From Siphonodentalium dalli (taxonomy: Eukaryota; Mollusca; Scaphopoda; Gadilida; Siphonodentaliidae): a stretch of DNA of 64,000 bases. This document shows positions 53,995-62,644 of this stretch, piece after piece. Where the stretch lies: assembly GCA_032622095.1 (NCBI GenBank), contig CP136061.1, positions 9,813,287 through 9,877,286 on the forward strand, read 5' to 3'. The translations under genes were made by a program, and so were the position numbers. Each line of letters starts with the position of its first letter. The stretch's first letter is position 1. The notes beneath the pieces are model-generated. The model did not search any database. It was given only the letters and a program-made list of their open reading frames with translations, and was not told the DNA's origin.

Positions 53995-56240
53995 ATGTCG
54001 GAAAGTGTGGCAAATGGCCCCAAATTCGTAAGTGGCCAGCTGGGCGGAACATTTTGGGCCGAAACGTTTTTGGGTCGAGTTGGTAAAAGTGGTCCGAAAA
54101 AGTGTCCAACCTGTGCTCGGTCCGATTTTTTTGGGAAAATGTGGCAAATGACGCCAAATTCTCAAGTGGCCAGCTGGGCGGAAAATTTTGGGTCGAAAAG
54201 TTTTTGGGTCGAGTTCGTATAAGTGGTCCGAAAAAGTGTCCAACCTGTGCTCGGTCCGATTTTTTTGGGAAAATGTGGCAAATGACCACGGCAACGTGCT
54301 TAGTGAAAAATAAAAAAAATTTGGGCCGAAAAAATTTGGGTCGAAAAGTTCGAAATGCCTTCGTATAAGTGGTCCGAAAAAGTGTGCTCGGTCCGATTTT
54401 TTGGGGAAAATGTGGCAAATAACCACGGCAACGTGCTTAGTGAAAAATAACAAAAATTTCGGCCGAAAAAAATTGGGTCGAAAAGTTCGAAATGCCTCGA
54501 AATTAGGCAAAGTCTAAAAAATGAAGGGGAAATGTCCTCAATGGGTGCAAATTCTCAAGTGGCCAGCTGGGCGGAACATTTTGGGTCGAAAAGTTTTTGG
54601 GTCGAGTTCGTATAAGTGGTCCGAAAAAGTGTCCAACCTGTGCTCGGTCCGATGTTTTTAGAAAAATTTGGCAAATGACCACGGGAACATAGTAAGTAAA
54701 AAATAACAAAAATTTGGGCCGAAAAAATTTGGGTCGAAAAATCCGAAATGCCTCGAAATTAGGCGAAAAGGGAAAATGGCCCCAATGAGTCCAAATTCTC
54801 AAGTGGCCAGCTGGGCGGAACATTTTGGGTCGAAAAGTTTTTGTGTCGAGTTCGTAAAAGTGGTCCAAAAAAGTGTCCGACCTGTGCTCGGTCCGATTTT
54901 TTTGGGAAAATGTGGCAAATGACGCCAAATTCTCGAGTGGCCAGCTGGGCGAAAAAAATTTGGGTCGAAATGTTTTTGGGTCGAGTTCGTATAAGTGGTC
55001 CGTAAAAGTGTCCAACCTGTGCTCGGTCCGATTTTTTTGGGAAAATGTGGCAAATGACCACGGCAACGTGCTTAGTGAAAAATAAAAATTTGGGCCGAAA
55101 CAATTTCGGTCGAAAAGTTCGAAATGCCTCGAAATTAGGCAAAGTCTAAAAAATTATGTGGAAATGTCCCCAATGGGTGCAAATTCTCAAGTGGCCAGCT
55201 GGGCGGAACATTTTGGGCCGAAAAGTTTTTGGGTCGAGTTCGTAAAAGTGGTCCGAAAAAGTGTCCAACTATCGGCACTGAAATGAGCCTGATTCGCGAG
55301 ACGGGTGCGTTCGAATCGGAGCTAGGTTCCATCCGCGGGGAGATGGGGTAGCTGGAGGACGGGGGAGTGACATTTTTTTGGTGTATATATAGATAATATA
55401 TATTATATATATAAGCGTAATTTTTTTGAAGATCTCTTTTCACTTGACTGAGAAAAAGTCCAAAAGTTTAGGTTGAAATAATGGAGCTTTTTTTAAAAAG
55501 TGAAAACAAAATGAACGACTTTTCTGGAACAGGTCGATTTGGATCCCAGCTGGCCACTTGAGAATTTGGCGTCATTTGCCACATTTTCCAAAAAAAATTG
55601 GACCGAGCACAGGTCGGACACTTTTTCGGACCACTTTTACGAACTCGACCCAAAACATTTTCGACCCAAAATTTTCCGCCCAGCTGGCCACTTGAGAATT
55701 TGGCGTCATTTGCCACATTTTCCAAAAAAAAAATCGGACCGAGCACAGGTCGGACATTTTTCGTACCACTTTTACGAACTCGACCCAAATTTTTTTCGGC
55801 CCAAAATGTTCCGCCCAGCTGGCCACTTGAGAATTTGCACCCATTGGGATCATTTCCCCTTCATTTTTTAGACTTTGCCTAATTTCGAGGCATTTCGACC
55901 CAAATTGTTTCGGCCCAAATTTTTTTTATTTTTCACTAAGTACGTTGCCGTGGTCATTTGCCACATTTTCCCCAAAAAATCGGACCGAGCACAGGTCGGA
56001 CACTTTTTCGGACCACTTTTACGAACTCGACCCAAAACATTTTCGACCAAAAATTTTCCGCCCAGCTGGCCACTTGAGAATTTGGCGTCATTTGCCACAT
56101 TTTCCAAAAAAAAATCGGACTTAGCACAGGTCGGACACTTTTTCGCACCACTTTTACGAACTCGACCCAAAAAAATTTCGGCCCAAAATGTTCCGCCCAG
56201 CTGGCCACTTGATAATTTGCACCCATTGGGGACATTTCAG
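53995..56240. repeat. Minisatellite of ~135-bp units that reverses direction
   Basis: In 53995-55270 the units read GGCCAGCTGGGCGGAA, AAAAGTTTTTGGGTCGAGTT, CGTATAAGTGGTCCGAAAAA, GTGTCCAACCTGTGCTCGGT and TTTGGGAAAATGTGGCAAAT. From 55540 to 56240 the same units run in reverse complement. Some units carry a variant block with CCACGGCAACGTGCTTAGTG. All the long overlapping frames in the region come from this periodicity. The spacer 55270-55540 is different (see next entry). Confidence 0.9.
55270..55540. other. Spacer at the turning point of the minisatellite
   Basis: It starts with GC-rich sequence (TGATTCGCGAGACGGGTGCG and following), then a TATATA-rich stretch (55384-55412), then AAAAAGTCCAAAAGTTTAGG. 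It has no repeat units and no recognised gene. Confidence 0.6.
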
Positions 56241-56375
56241 TAATACGTGCCACTCGTTAGCTTCAATCTTCAAATTGGGCGTAAGTGTATTTTGAGTATG
56301 TTAGTACTATAGTACTATATATTTGAGAATCGTTGATAAAAATGGGCGTAAGTATATTTACGATATTTGAGCTTC

Positions 56376-57416
56376 ACATGTGTGAGAGAGAGAGAGAGAG
56401 AGAGAGATACTTTATTCCTCCATATCAACGGAGATTACATATATTACAAATATATACAACAAAATAATTACATATAATTTGTTAATACAAGCTGGGAGCT
56501 ATGCGCGTAAACACATTTGCTAAGTTTTAGTGCAATTTTAATGCCAGTATCGTGAACAGTTCTCAACACAGCCGCATTTGGTATTAAACGCCAACATATA
56601 CATAATGGCTAGGATATGTTTAACCGCAATAAAACATATCCATATAATTGGTCGCCATTCAGAGGTGTTCATTTATATGCTGAGGGTATATACTTTCTAT
56701 TCCGAGCAGAGGAAACAAATGAAGCGAACGCATCGCTTTAATAAGAGATTCTCGTTGCAGAGAAGATGGATCTGCAGTGGGATACACCCACCAAAGCAGT
56801 ACGCTAGAAATGTGTTTTTGCTGAGGCTATCTAGGAGCGCGAATGTTTCTATCCCATGTCTGTCGATTATTGCATACCAGAAAGCATTCCTCGTCACCTG
56901 TGCAAATTCTGACATACAATCATGATACATGTGAGTAAGAAGATTAATGAATGAATTATGGCAATGAATACAGGTGGCATCATTATTGTACGTGGTTTTT
57001 GCCAGAATGTTCGCCATTTTGATGCACATAGGATAGTAATCGGGTACATTGCGGCACAATTCCCAGAGTCTCCACGATGAGTGGACATCTGGCTTCACAT
57101 TGAATAGGAACCTTAGGGTATCGTCTTGCTGTACACTGAGATGCACCCTACGGGCATAATGTGCAGCAATGCGATCTCTAATCATCCCCTTCCAAACCGC
57201 CTGAGACGGGAAAACACCTGTTTCTGTGAAAGACGTGAGGTAGTGGTACATATCGATTTCTTTGAGAATTTCAGTTATGTCTTTCAGAAAGCCCTCAATT
57301 GGGCGACCAAACAACCTGTGGCCGTGGAAGTTGAATAAAAATATATTAAGAGCCGTTCTGTGACTTTTGGGGAGATTTACTAGTGTGCTAAGTTGCTTTG
57401 TAATCTCGGCCGACAC
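56376..57416 (-). mobile_element. 5'-truncated LINE with a (TC)n tail
   Basis: On the minus strand a 239-codon frame (57416-56697) ends in a zinc finger, CIHCHNSFINLLTHMYHDC, near residues 145-165 (Cys-x2-Cys, His, Cys), as in several LINE ORF2 C-termini. After the stop come about 300 bp of 3' UTR ending AATAAAGTATCTCTCTC and a (TC)n run (plus strand GA run 56383-56407). LINEs ending in AATAAAG plus a microsatellite are common in molluscs. The upstream part of ORF2 is missing. The alternative, a host gene with an Met start at 57416, is less likely. Confidence 0.6.
56697..57416 (-). pseudogene. LINE ORF2 C-terminal region
   Basis: 239 codons without interruption. The first part has helical segments (LSTLVNLPKSHRTALNIFLF, GFLKDITEILKEIDMYHYLT), the middle RLWELCRNVPDYYPMC, and then the Cys/His knuckle. 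No catalytic reverse-transcriptase motifs are present. It is the end region of a LINE polyprotein truncated at 5' integration; the Met is probably internal. The unbroken frame suggests a young insertion. Confidence 0.5.
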
Positions 57417-57429
57417 ATCAACTAAATAA

Positions 57430-57640
57430 TATCAGCTTAAGACAGCTAAATTATGTGTTTAAAGGTTCAGACAGGCATACATCTTACTGAAAATAATCTC
57501 GATCGACTATTAAATGTCTGCAACCGAATAATTTGGTTAAGACGGCTTAACCAAATTATTTGCGTAAAGATTCAGACACACATACATCTTACTGAAAATA
57601 ATCACGGCCGACTATTAAATGTCTGACACATCAACCAAAT
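57430..57640. repeat. Two ~106-bp direct repeats
   Basis: Both copies contain CATACATCTTACTGAAAATAATC and GACTATTAAATGTCTG (57476 and 57582). They lie at the left border of the duplicated region 57.4-64 kb. Confidence 0.7.
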
Positions 57641-57772
57641 AATCTCAGCTGTTTATCGCGTTAATGCTAATACGTCACATAATCTTATCACACGTACATA
57701 TTAGCAGCTTATCGAACTATGCATACATACACTCAAATAATATGTACAAGTGGGTATACACGCAATACATGA

Positions 57773-58075
57773 AGTTACTTTGATGTTATTGTTATTTTGA
57801 ACAAACTGAAAACATGATGATGCAAGAAATTTTCAATTTGTTATGCTTATCGCTGTACCAATTGATTGTTTGTAATCAACGACAAAATGACCAACACGCC
57901 GAGAATGATTCATACCATGCTGATAATAAACACTGGAATGTATGCATTCATACTGATGGTGACAATGGCCAAGATTACAGCGACTCGGACCAGTCCATCA
58001 GACGCCGTCCCGTCTATTCCATCATATAATTGTCTCCACAATGTTTTACCTGAAATAATTTGACGTCATTGCTCT
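57773..58075 (+). repeat. Inverted block, left copy
   Basis: Starts GAAGTTACTTTGATGTTATT and ends with GTCTCCACAATGTTTTACCT; its reverse complement lies at 60300-60592. The start also resembles 58800-58850 (GAAGTTACTTTGATGTTGTT). Confidence 0.8.
57866..58063 (+). CDS. Small ORF with a membrane segment, unidentified (left copy)
   Basis: 65 codons. It contains MLIINTGMYAFILMVTMAKI, a hydrophobic segment, then a polar C-terminus. The inverted copy near 60530-60330 keeps this frame with conservative changes in the hydrophobic segment (Met/Ile, Ile/Met, Ala/Val, Ile/Met, Thr/Ala). A second frame (57814-58029, 71 codons) overlaps it and is also open in both copies, with less conservative changes. 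I cannot say which is real or whether either is expressed. No known family is recognised. Confidence 0.3.
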   Translation: MFVINDKMTNTPRMIHTMLIINTGMYAFILMVTMAKITATRTSPSDAVPSIPSYNCLHNVLPEII

Positions 58076-58100
58076 TACATAAATAATAAAGAGCGTTTGA
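58065..58100 (+). promoter_or_regulatory. Recurring hairpin/AATAAA motif, example
   Basis: TCATTGCTCTTACATAAATAATAAAGAGCG: GCTCTT and AAGAGC can pair around TACATAAATAAT, with AATAAA at the stem base. Variants occur at 58981, 59425, 60275-60310 (inverse), 62490-62515 (inverse), 63422 and 63866. Perhaps a conserved 3'-end signal or a module border. Confidence 0.45.
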
Positions 58101-58160
58101 TTCATACGAAATTACTACACGAATGAACTGACATATTCTACACATGATTATGGAACAAAT

Positions 58161-59559
58161 TTTCAATTATTTATGCTTATTCATAACCTTGGTGTGTCAA
58201 TAAAAACAATGATGAACACGAGCGGAGTAAAGTATTACCTCATAGTAAAGCAACGCTCTTTATTCATCTTTCAACATAAATGACACACTTACATTATCGA
58301 GAATTATTGGAAGAGCGTACGTTTATAGAGTTATTGTTCTTAGAACGAGAATCGTCAGTCGGTTATTTTAAAAATCGTTGCTAAAAAGAGGGCGAGGACC
58401 CCGCCTCAACCTGATCGCGAAATATTGGAAGAATTATTGAAAGAGCGTACGTTTATAGAGTTATTGTTCTTAGAACGAGAATCGTTAGTCGGTTATTTAA
58501 AAAATCGTTGCTAAAACAGGGGGCGAGGACCCCGCCCCACCCTGTTTTAGGGAAGTTACTCGGATGATGTGTCAGCGAGCCATTTTTCATAATACCAACC
58601 TCGGGACGTCGTAGAGGGAATAATCAACGGATTTCACAGCGAAAATTACTAAGCATATTATCCCTAGTGTTGTGCTCATAACCAGAGTGGTTTATTCATA
58701 TAACATCAATGTTTGCATGTATGATCAAATGGACATACTGTTAGCTATGCATACATAAGCTCAAGTAATACGTACATGTGATCATACACGCAATAATAGA
58801 AGTTACTTTGATGTTGTTGTTATGAATAGAATTTTATCAACCTTACGTATTAACAGTTTATTGAGTTATGCATACATATAGTACGTCACCTGGACATTTT
58901 TATCAGTTTATCACATGATCACTAAATGTGGCAATCGGGTATCCACCGATGCCTGCAATGTATTATTTATAATAATTGGACTCATTGATCTCACGTAAAT
59001 AATACTCTTAGTTGTTCCAATAAAATAGTTATCAAATTCGATCACCAATAGATTTGACTGTGGAATATAACGACCTTTAACTTATTTATCGATCTATGTT
59101 AGAACATGGTCTTAACAAAAAACATGACCATAAAAAAAAATTACCTTACCTTTATGCATGAATCTAATTTGACCATGGGTAAATATTGTCAGCTTATCGT
59201 CTGATGAGCAAATCCGATGTTTACATACTTAAACTGAGGTATGATTGTATTATGTGTACATGTATATATGGTCATAGCGTGACGAGCAAAATGTGATGTT
59301 TACACACTTATGCTCTGGATAAACAATACATATCGCATCTGAATGAATTTCTGGAATGTAGATTAGCCATGCGTCCACAGACACTGGAATAAAATAGTCA
59401 CTGTCTATAGAGAAGTATGACCTTGTACGTAAATAATAAAGCGCGTGATCGAGTCTATTCATTCTCAATAATAGATGGTCATTTAGTCAACACAGTATGA
59501 TGTCCTTTATCCCCCACACATTGGAGCCACACATTACTTGATGTTCACTTATACAGTTG
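58161..59559 (+). repeat. Direct duplication, left copy
   Basis: Repeated at 62602-64000 (offset 4441) with about 2 percent differences; the right copy continues beyond the window. Inside, two tandem units of about 122 bp (AGAATTATTGGAAGAGCGTA and AGAATTATTGAAAGAGCGTA at 58300 and 58431) each contain GGGCGAGGACCCCGCC, a short GC inverted repeat. Confidence 0.9.
59250..59468 (-). CDS. Small ORF of 72 codons, unidentified (copy 1)
   Basis: Starts MRMNRLDHALYYLRTRSYFS and ends with a Cys-containing tail. The copy at 63689-63907 differs at two positions (Ile to Lys, Asp to Asn), and a third, inverted and diverged copy at 62474-62644 keeps the first 45 codons open. The ORF start overlaps the recurring AATAAAG hairpin motif read on the other strand. 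No family is recognised. It may be a real small protein or a by-product of repeats. Confidence 0.3.
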   Translation of the reverse strand: MRMNRLDHALYYLRTRSYFSIDSDYFIPVSVDAWLIYIPEIHSDAICIVYPEHKCVNITFCSSRYDHIYMYT

Positions 59560-59676
59560 CATGTCAATTATCAGTGGAGTGTCAGTGTACTTCATTGTGA
59601 ATTAAATCACTCTGGGTTATTTGACTATAAACTATAAACCTGTTACACCACAGCCGAGGGTTATTGTAATTTAATG
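59341..59676 (+). repeat. Inverted block, left copy of 62260-62595
   Basis: GAATGAATTTCTGGAATGTA through CCGAGGGTTATTGTAATTTA; its reverse complement is at 62260-62595. Together with 58161-59559 and its direct copy this shows that at least two rearrangements shaped the region. Confidence 0.88.
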
Positions 59677-60146
59677 AAAATTAGCAAAAGAGCAAGAGGT
59701 GAGGAAAAAAGAGTAAGTGTTCCTTGCTCTTTTTTCCTCACCTCTTGCTCTTTTGCTCTTTTTGTTCCTTGCTCACTTGCTCTTTTTCTCCTCTTCTCTT
59801 GCTCTATTGCTCTTTTCCCTTGCTCATTTGCTCTTTTTCTCCTCTTCTCTTGCTCTTTTGCTCTTTTCCCTTGCTCACTTGCTCTTTTTATCCTCATCTC
59901 TTGCTCTCGTGCTCTTTTCCCTTGCTCACTTGCGCTTTTTCTCCTCTTCTCTTGCTCTTTTGCTCTTTTCCCTTGCTCACTTGCTCTTTTTCTCCTCTTC
60001 TCTTGCTCTTTTGCTCTTTTCCCTTGTTCACTTGCTCTTTTTCTCCTCTTCTCTTGCTCTTTTGCTCTTTTCCCTTGCTCACTTGCTCTTTTTCTCCTCT
60101 TCTCTTTCTCACTATTTTCTCTTTTTCCCTCTCCCCTCTTGCACAT
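59661..60146 (-). CDS. Lys/Arg/Glu-rich repeat ORF on the 51-bp minisatellite
   Basis: 161 codons on the minus strand. The body is about eight repeats of a 17-residue unit EKRRKRASEQGKRAKEQ, as 51 bp is a multiple of three; such a unit would form a long charged helix. The last 22 residues are hydrophobic (LFSSPLALLLIF). Because the period keeps all frames open, several overlapping frames exist on the other strand as well, and I see no promoter or homology. Probably not a gene. Confidence 0.2.
   Translation of the reverse strand: MCKRGEGKRENSEKEKRRKRASEQGKRAKEQEKRRKRASEQGKRAKEQEKRRKRASEQGKRAKEQEKRRKSASEQGKRAREQEMRIKRASEQGKRAKEQEKRRKRANEQGKRAIEQEKRRKRASEQGTKRAKEQEVRKKEQGTLTLFSSPLALLLIFIKLQ
59683..59757. 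repeat. Perfect 31-bp hairpin
   Basis: AGCAAAAGAGCAAGAGGTGA.. (59683-59713) and its exact reverse complement (59727-59757) around TAAGTGTTCCTTG. It sits at the turning point into the 51-bp minisatellite, whose units resemble its right arm. Confidence 0.9.
59758..60115. repeat. 51-bp minisatellite
   Basis: About seven units, each with CTCTTTTCCCTTGCTCACTT, GCTCTTTTTCTCCTCTTCTC and TTGCTCTTTTG. Strongly pyrimidine-rich on the plus strand. Confidence 0.92.
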
Positions 60147-60299
60147 TTGCTTTTTCCCCTCTCCCCTCTTCTTGCTCTGATGTTACGTATGTATATACGT
60201 GTACAATGTCTAACATGTGACCTCTGGTGGAATAGCGATATACGATGCTCAATAACTTCATCGTGATAGAGAAGTAAAGAATAAACGCTCTTTATTATC

Positions 60300-60592
60300 T
60301 ATGTAAGAGCAATGACATTCAAATTATTTCAAGTAAAAAATTGTGGAGACAATTATATGGACGGCGTCTGATGGACTGGTCCGAGTCGCTGCCATCTTGG
60401 CCATTGTCACCATCAGTATGAATACATACATTCCAGTGTTTATCATCAGTATGGTATGAATCATTCTCGGCGTGTTGGTCATTTTGTCGTTGATTATAAA
60501 CAATCAATTGGTACAGCGATAAGCATAACAAATTGAAAATTTCTTGCATCATCATGTTTTCAGTTCAAAATAACAATAACATCAAAGTAACT
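60300..60592 (-). repeat. Inverted block, right copy of 57773-58075
   Basis: Reverse complement of the left block with about 5 percent differences and a short deletion near 60357. Carries the second copy of the small membrane-segment ORF (minus strand). Confidence 0.8.
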
Positions 60593-60599
60593 CAGAGTC

Positions 60600-60761
60600 A
60601 TGGATAAAGTCGACAAATATTTGAATAATGGTTATGAAGATCGTGATGCAGTGAAAATGTCAATATTATAGTACAAATCGATGCTAGAAAAATTCATGGA
60701 CGAAACAAATGACACTTCTGGCAAAAGTGATGACAATTCGGACGAAAGTGACAGTGAATAG
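60600..60761 (+). pseudogene. Small acidic ORF with an in-frame TAG
   Basis: ATG at 60600 opens MDKVDKYLNNGYEDRDAVKM, then TAG at 60669-60671; the same frame continues 29 codons to TAG 60759-60761 with an acidic Ser/Asp-rich end (KSDDNSDESDSE). AATAAAAA follows at 60770. The single stop splits an otherwise gene-like small protein; it could be a pseudogene or read-through. A tail of similar character (AVDSDND) ends the next ORF at 61216. Unidentified. Confidence 0.35.
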
Positions 60762-60778
60762 TTAATATAATAAAAAAA

Positions 60779-61216
60779 TTGTATTATGTACCACATGTCA
60801 TGTTATTTTACTGCGACGGCGGCTGCGGCGGCGGCGACAACGGCGGCGGCGGTGGCAGTGGCGGCAACGGCGGTATCATGTTATTTGCCCCCCAAAAAGT
60901 AGATGTTGTTGTGGCTGATGTTGTTGTTGTTGTGGTGGTGGTGTTGGTGTTGTTGTTGGTGGTGGTGGTGTTGTTGTTGTTGTTGTTGTTGGTGGTGGTG
61001 TTGTTGTTGTTGTTGGTGGTGTTGTTGTTGTTGTTGTTGTTGTGGTCGTCATCATCGGCGTTGTTGTTCCTCTTTCTCAAAAGTTACGAACGATTAATAG
61101 AATACCAGCATCGAATGAAAACATCACCCATACATAACATGATCATGAAGAAAATGGTTAAACTGACCAAACACGGATATAATAATGAATGGGCTGTAGA
61201 TTCAGACAACGATTAA
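60779..61216 (+). CDS. ORF with GGC and GTT/GTG triplet expansions
   Basis: 145 codons: a Gly-rich part from GGC repeats (60815-60872), a Val/Leu run from GTT/GTG repeats (60905-61055), and a non-repetitive C-terminus YERLIEYQHRMKTSPIHNMI..KKMVKLTKHG ending in acidic DSDND, followed by ATTTCAATAAACTT (polyadenylation-like). The C-terminus looks coding; the repeat part has expanded within or beside it and could be untranslated. No family is recognised. Its end resembles the acidic ORF just upstream, so they may be diverged copies of one small gene. Confidence 0.3.
   Translation: MYYVPHVMLFYCDGGCGGGDNGGGGGSGGNGGIMLFAPQKVDVVVADVVVVVVVVLVLLLVVVVLLLLLLLVVVLLLLLVVLLLLLLLWSSSSALLFLFLKSYERLIEYQHRMKTSPIHNMIMKKMVKLTKHGYNNEWAVDSDND
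60815..61060. repeat. Triplet microsatellites
   Basis: An impure GGC run (60815-60872) and an impure GTT/GTG run (60905-61050), ending in GTCGTCATCATCGGCG. Confidence 0.9.
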
Positions 61217-61406
61217 ATTTCAATAAACTTCATCAACATGATATTCTCGTTTTCGATATATATCTATAAGCGGGGGGAGAGTGAGTGGATTATTTGGAAT
61301 TGTAGAGTGAGAAACGATATGTAATGATAAAAGGCGCATTAAGAGCCCGAACATTTGAACTTTAAATATTATTCTGTGTCATTTTAACTTTCAACCACTG
61401 CGCTTG

Positions 61407-61915
61407 TATTGTAAACATTCATTCATAATGAGTGTCTTGTGTCCCTTTAGAGTGCATTGTGTTCCTTTAATATTCAAACACCAGTGCGTTTATTGTGCTT
61501 ATTTAACATTCATTCATAATGAGTGCCTTGTGTTCCTTTAGAGTGCATTGTGTTCCTTTAATATTCAAACACCAGTGCGTTTATTGTGTTTCTTTAACAT
61601 TAATTCATAATGAGTGCCTTGTGTTCCTTTAGAGTGCATTGTGTTCCTTTAATATTCACACACCAATATTACATCACGTCCCTTGCCTCGTGTTTATTTA
61701 ACATTCATTCATAATGAGTGCCTTGTGTTCCTTTAGAGTGCATTGTGTTCCTTTAATATTCACACACCAATATTACATCACGTCCCTTGCCTCGTGTTTC
61801 TTTAACATTCATTCAAAATGAGTGCTGTGTGTCCCTTTAGAGTGTATTGTGCTCCTTTAATATTCACACACCAATATTACATAACGTCCCTTACCTCGTG
61901 TCACTTTAACATTCC
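61407..61915. repeat. Tandem array with a 90-105-bp period
   Basis: About five units, each with CATTCATAATGAGTGCCTTG, TGTTCCTTTAGAGTGCATTG and TTCCTTTAATATTCA.AC; later units add ACACCAATATTACATCACGT. Weaker echoes continue to 62100. Confidence 0.85.
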
Positions 61916-62259
61916 ACACCGTGCGTGCATTATCCCCCTTTAATTATGTGATAGCGTTGGTACATAGAAGACTGTATAACACTATGCCTATGTCCGCATA
62001 TGTTGTCACATCGTGCGTGTATTGTCCACCTTTAATGGTGTCGTAGCGTGTGTACATATAAGACTATATAACACTATGTCTATATATGTATGTGTTGGAA
62101 CATTTAAGAAAGATGTGAAATATAAATGTCAAGACTCAGTTCATTCGTGTAGTAATTTCGTATCAGTTAAACGCTCTTGATTCGTATGAGTAATTACCAA
62201 CAGGTAAGTTGCACTATTTTTGAAAGCAATCAAGATGGCGTACCTCGGTGTGACATTTT
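61916..62259. other. Gene-poor stretch with a possible first exon
   Basis: At 62188 ATGAGTAATTACCAACAG is followed by GTAAGT, a consensus donor, 18 nt after the start. Upstream, CAGTTCATTCGTGTAGTAAT (62136-62155) repeats the inverse of 58108-58132. A small start exon is possible but unproven. Confidence 0.25.
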
Positions 62260-62595
62260 CATTAAATTACAATAACCCTCGGCTGTGGTGTAACAGGTTT
62301 ATAGTTTATAGTCAAATAACCCAGAGTGATTTAATTCACAATGAAGTACACTGACACTCCACTGATAATTGACATACAACTGTATAAGTGAACATCAAGT
62401 AATGTGTGGCTCCAATGTGTGGGGGATAAAGGACATCATACTGTTTTGACTAAATGACCATCTATTATTGAGAATGAATAGACTCGATCACGCGCTTTAT
62501 TATTTACGTACAAGGTCATACTTCTCTATAGACAGTGACTATTTTATTCCAGTGTATGTGAACGCATGGCTAACCTACATTCCAGAAATTCATTC
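62260..62595 (-). repeat. Inverted block, right copy of 59341-59676
   Basis: Reverse complement of the left block. It is joined at about 62600 directly to the direct duplication that starts at 62602. Confidence 0.88.
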
Positions 62596-62644
62596 GTTAA
62601 GTTTCAATTATTTATGCTTATTCATAACCTTGGTGTGTCAATAA
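62474..62644 (+). CDS. Small ORF, third (inverted, truncated) copy
   Basis: 56 codons. The first 45 match the 72-codon ORF at 59250-59468 with substitutions (Ser to Tyr, Asp to Asn, Ile to Thr), then the block border is crossed and the frame ends in unrelated sequence. Unidentified and probably broken. Confidence 0.25.
   Translation: MNRLDHALYYLRTRSYFSIDSDYFIPVYVNAWLTYIPEIHSLSFNYLCLFITLVCQ

Noticed and set aside
53977-56253. Many overlapping frames of 70-190 codons on both strands
   Set aside because: All arise from the periodicity of the ~135-bp minisatellite; sequence repeats in every frame and no start, splice or homology supports a gene.
59674-60266. Long Ser/Leu/Phe-rich frames on the plus strand
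   Set aside because: Product of the 51-bp pyrimidine-rich repeat; signal-peptide-like look is composition only.
60808-61080. Asn/Thr-rich frame antisense to the GTT repeats
   Set aside because: Homopolymer reading of a triplet microsatellite.
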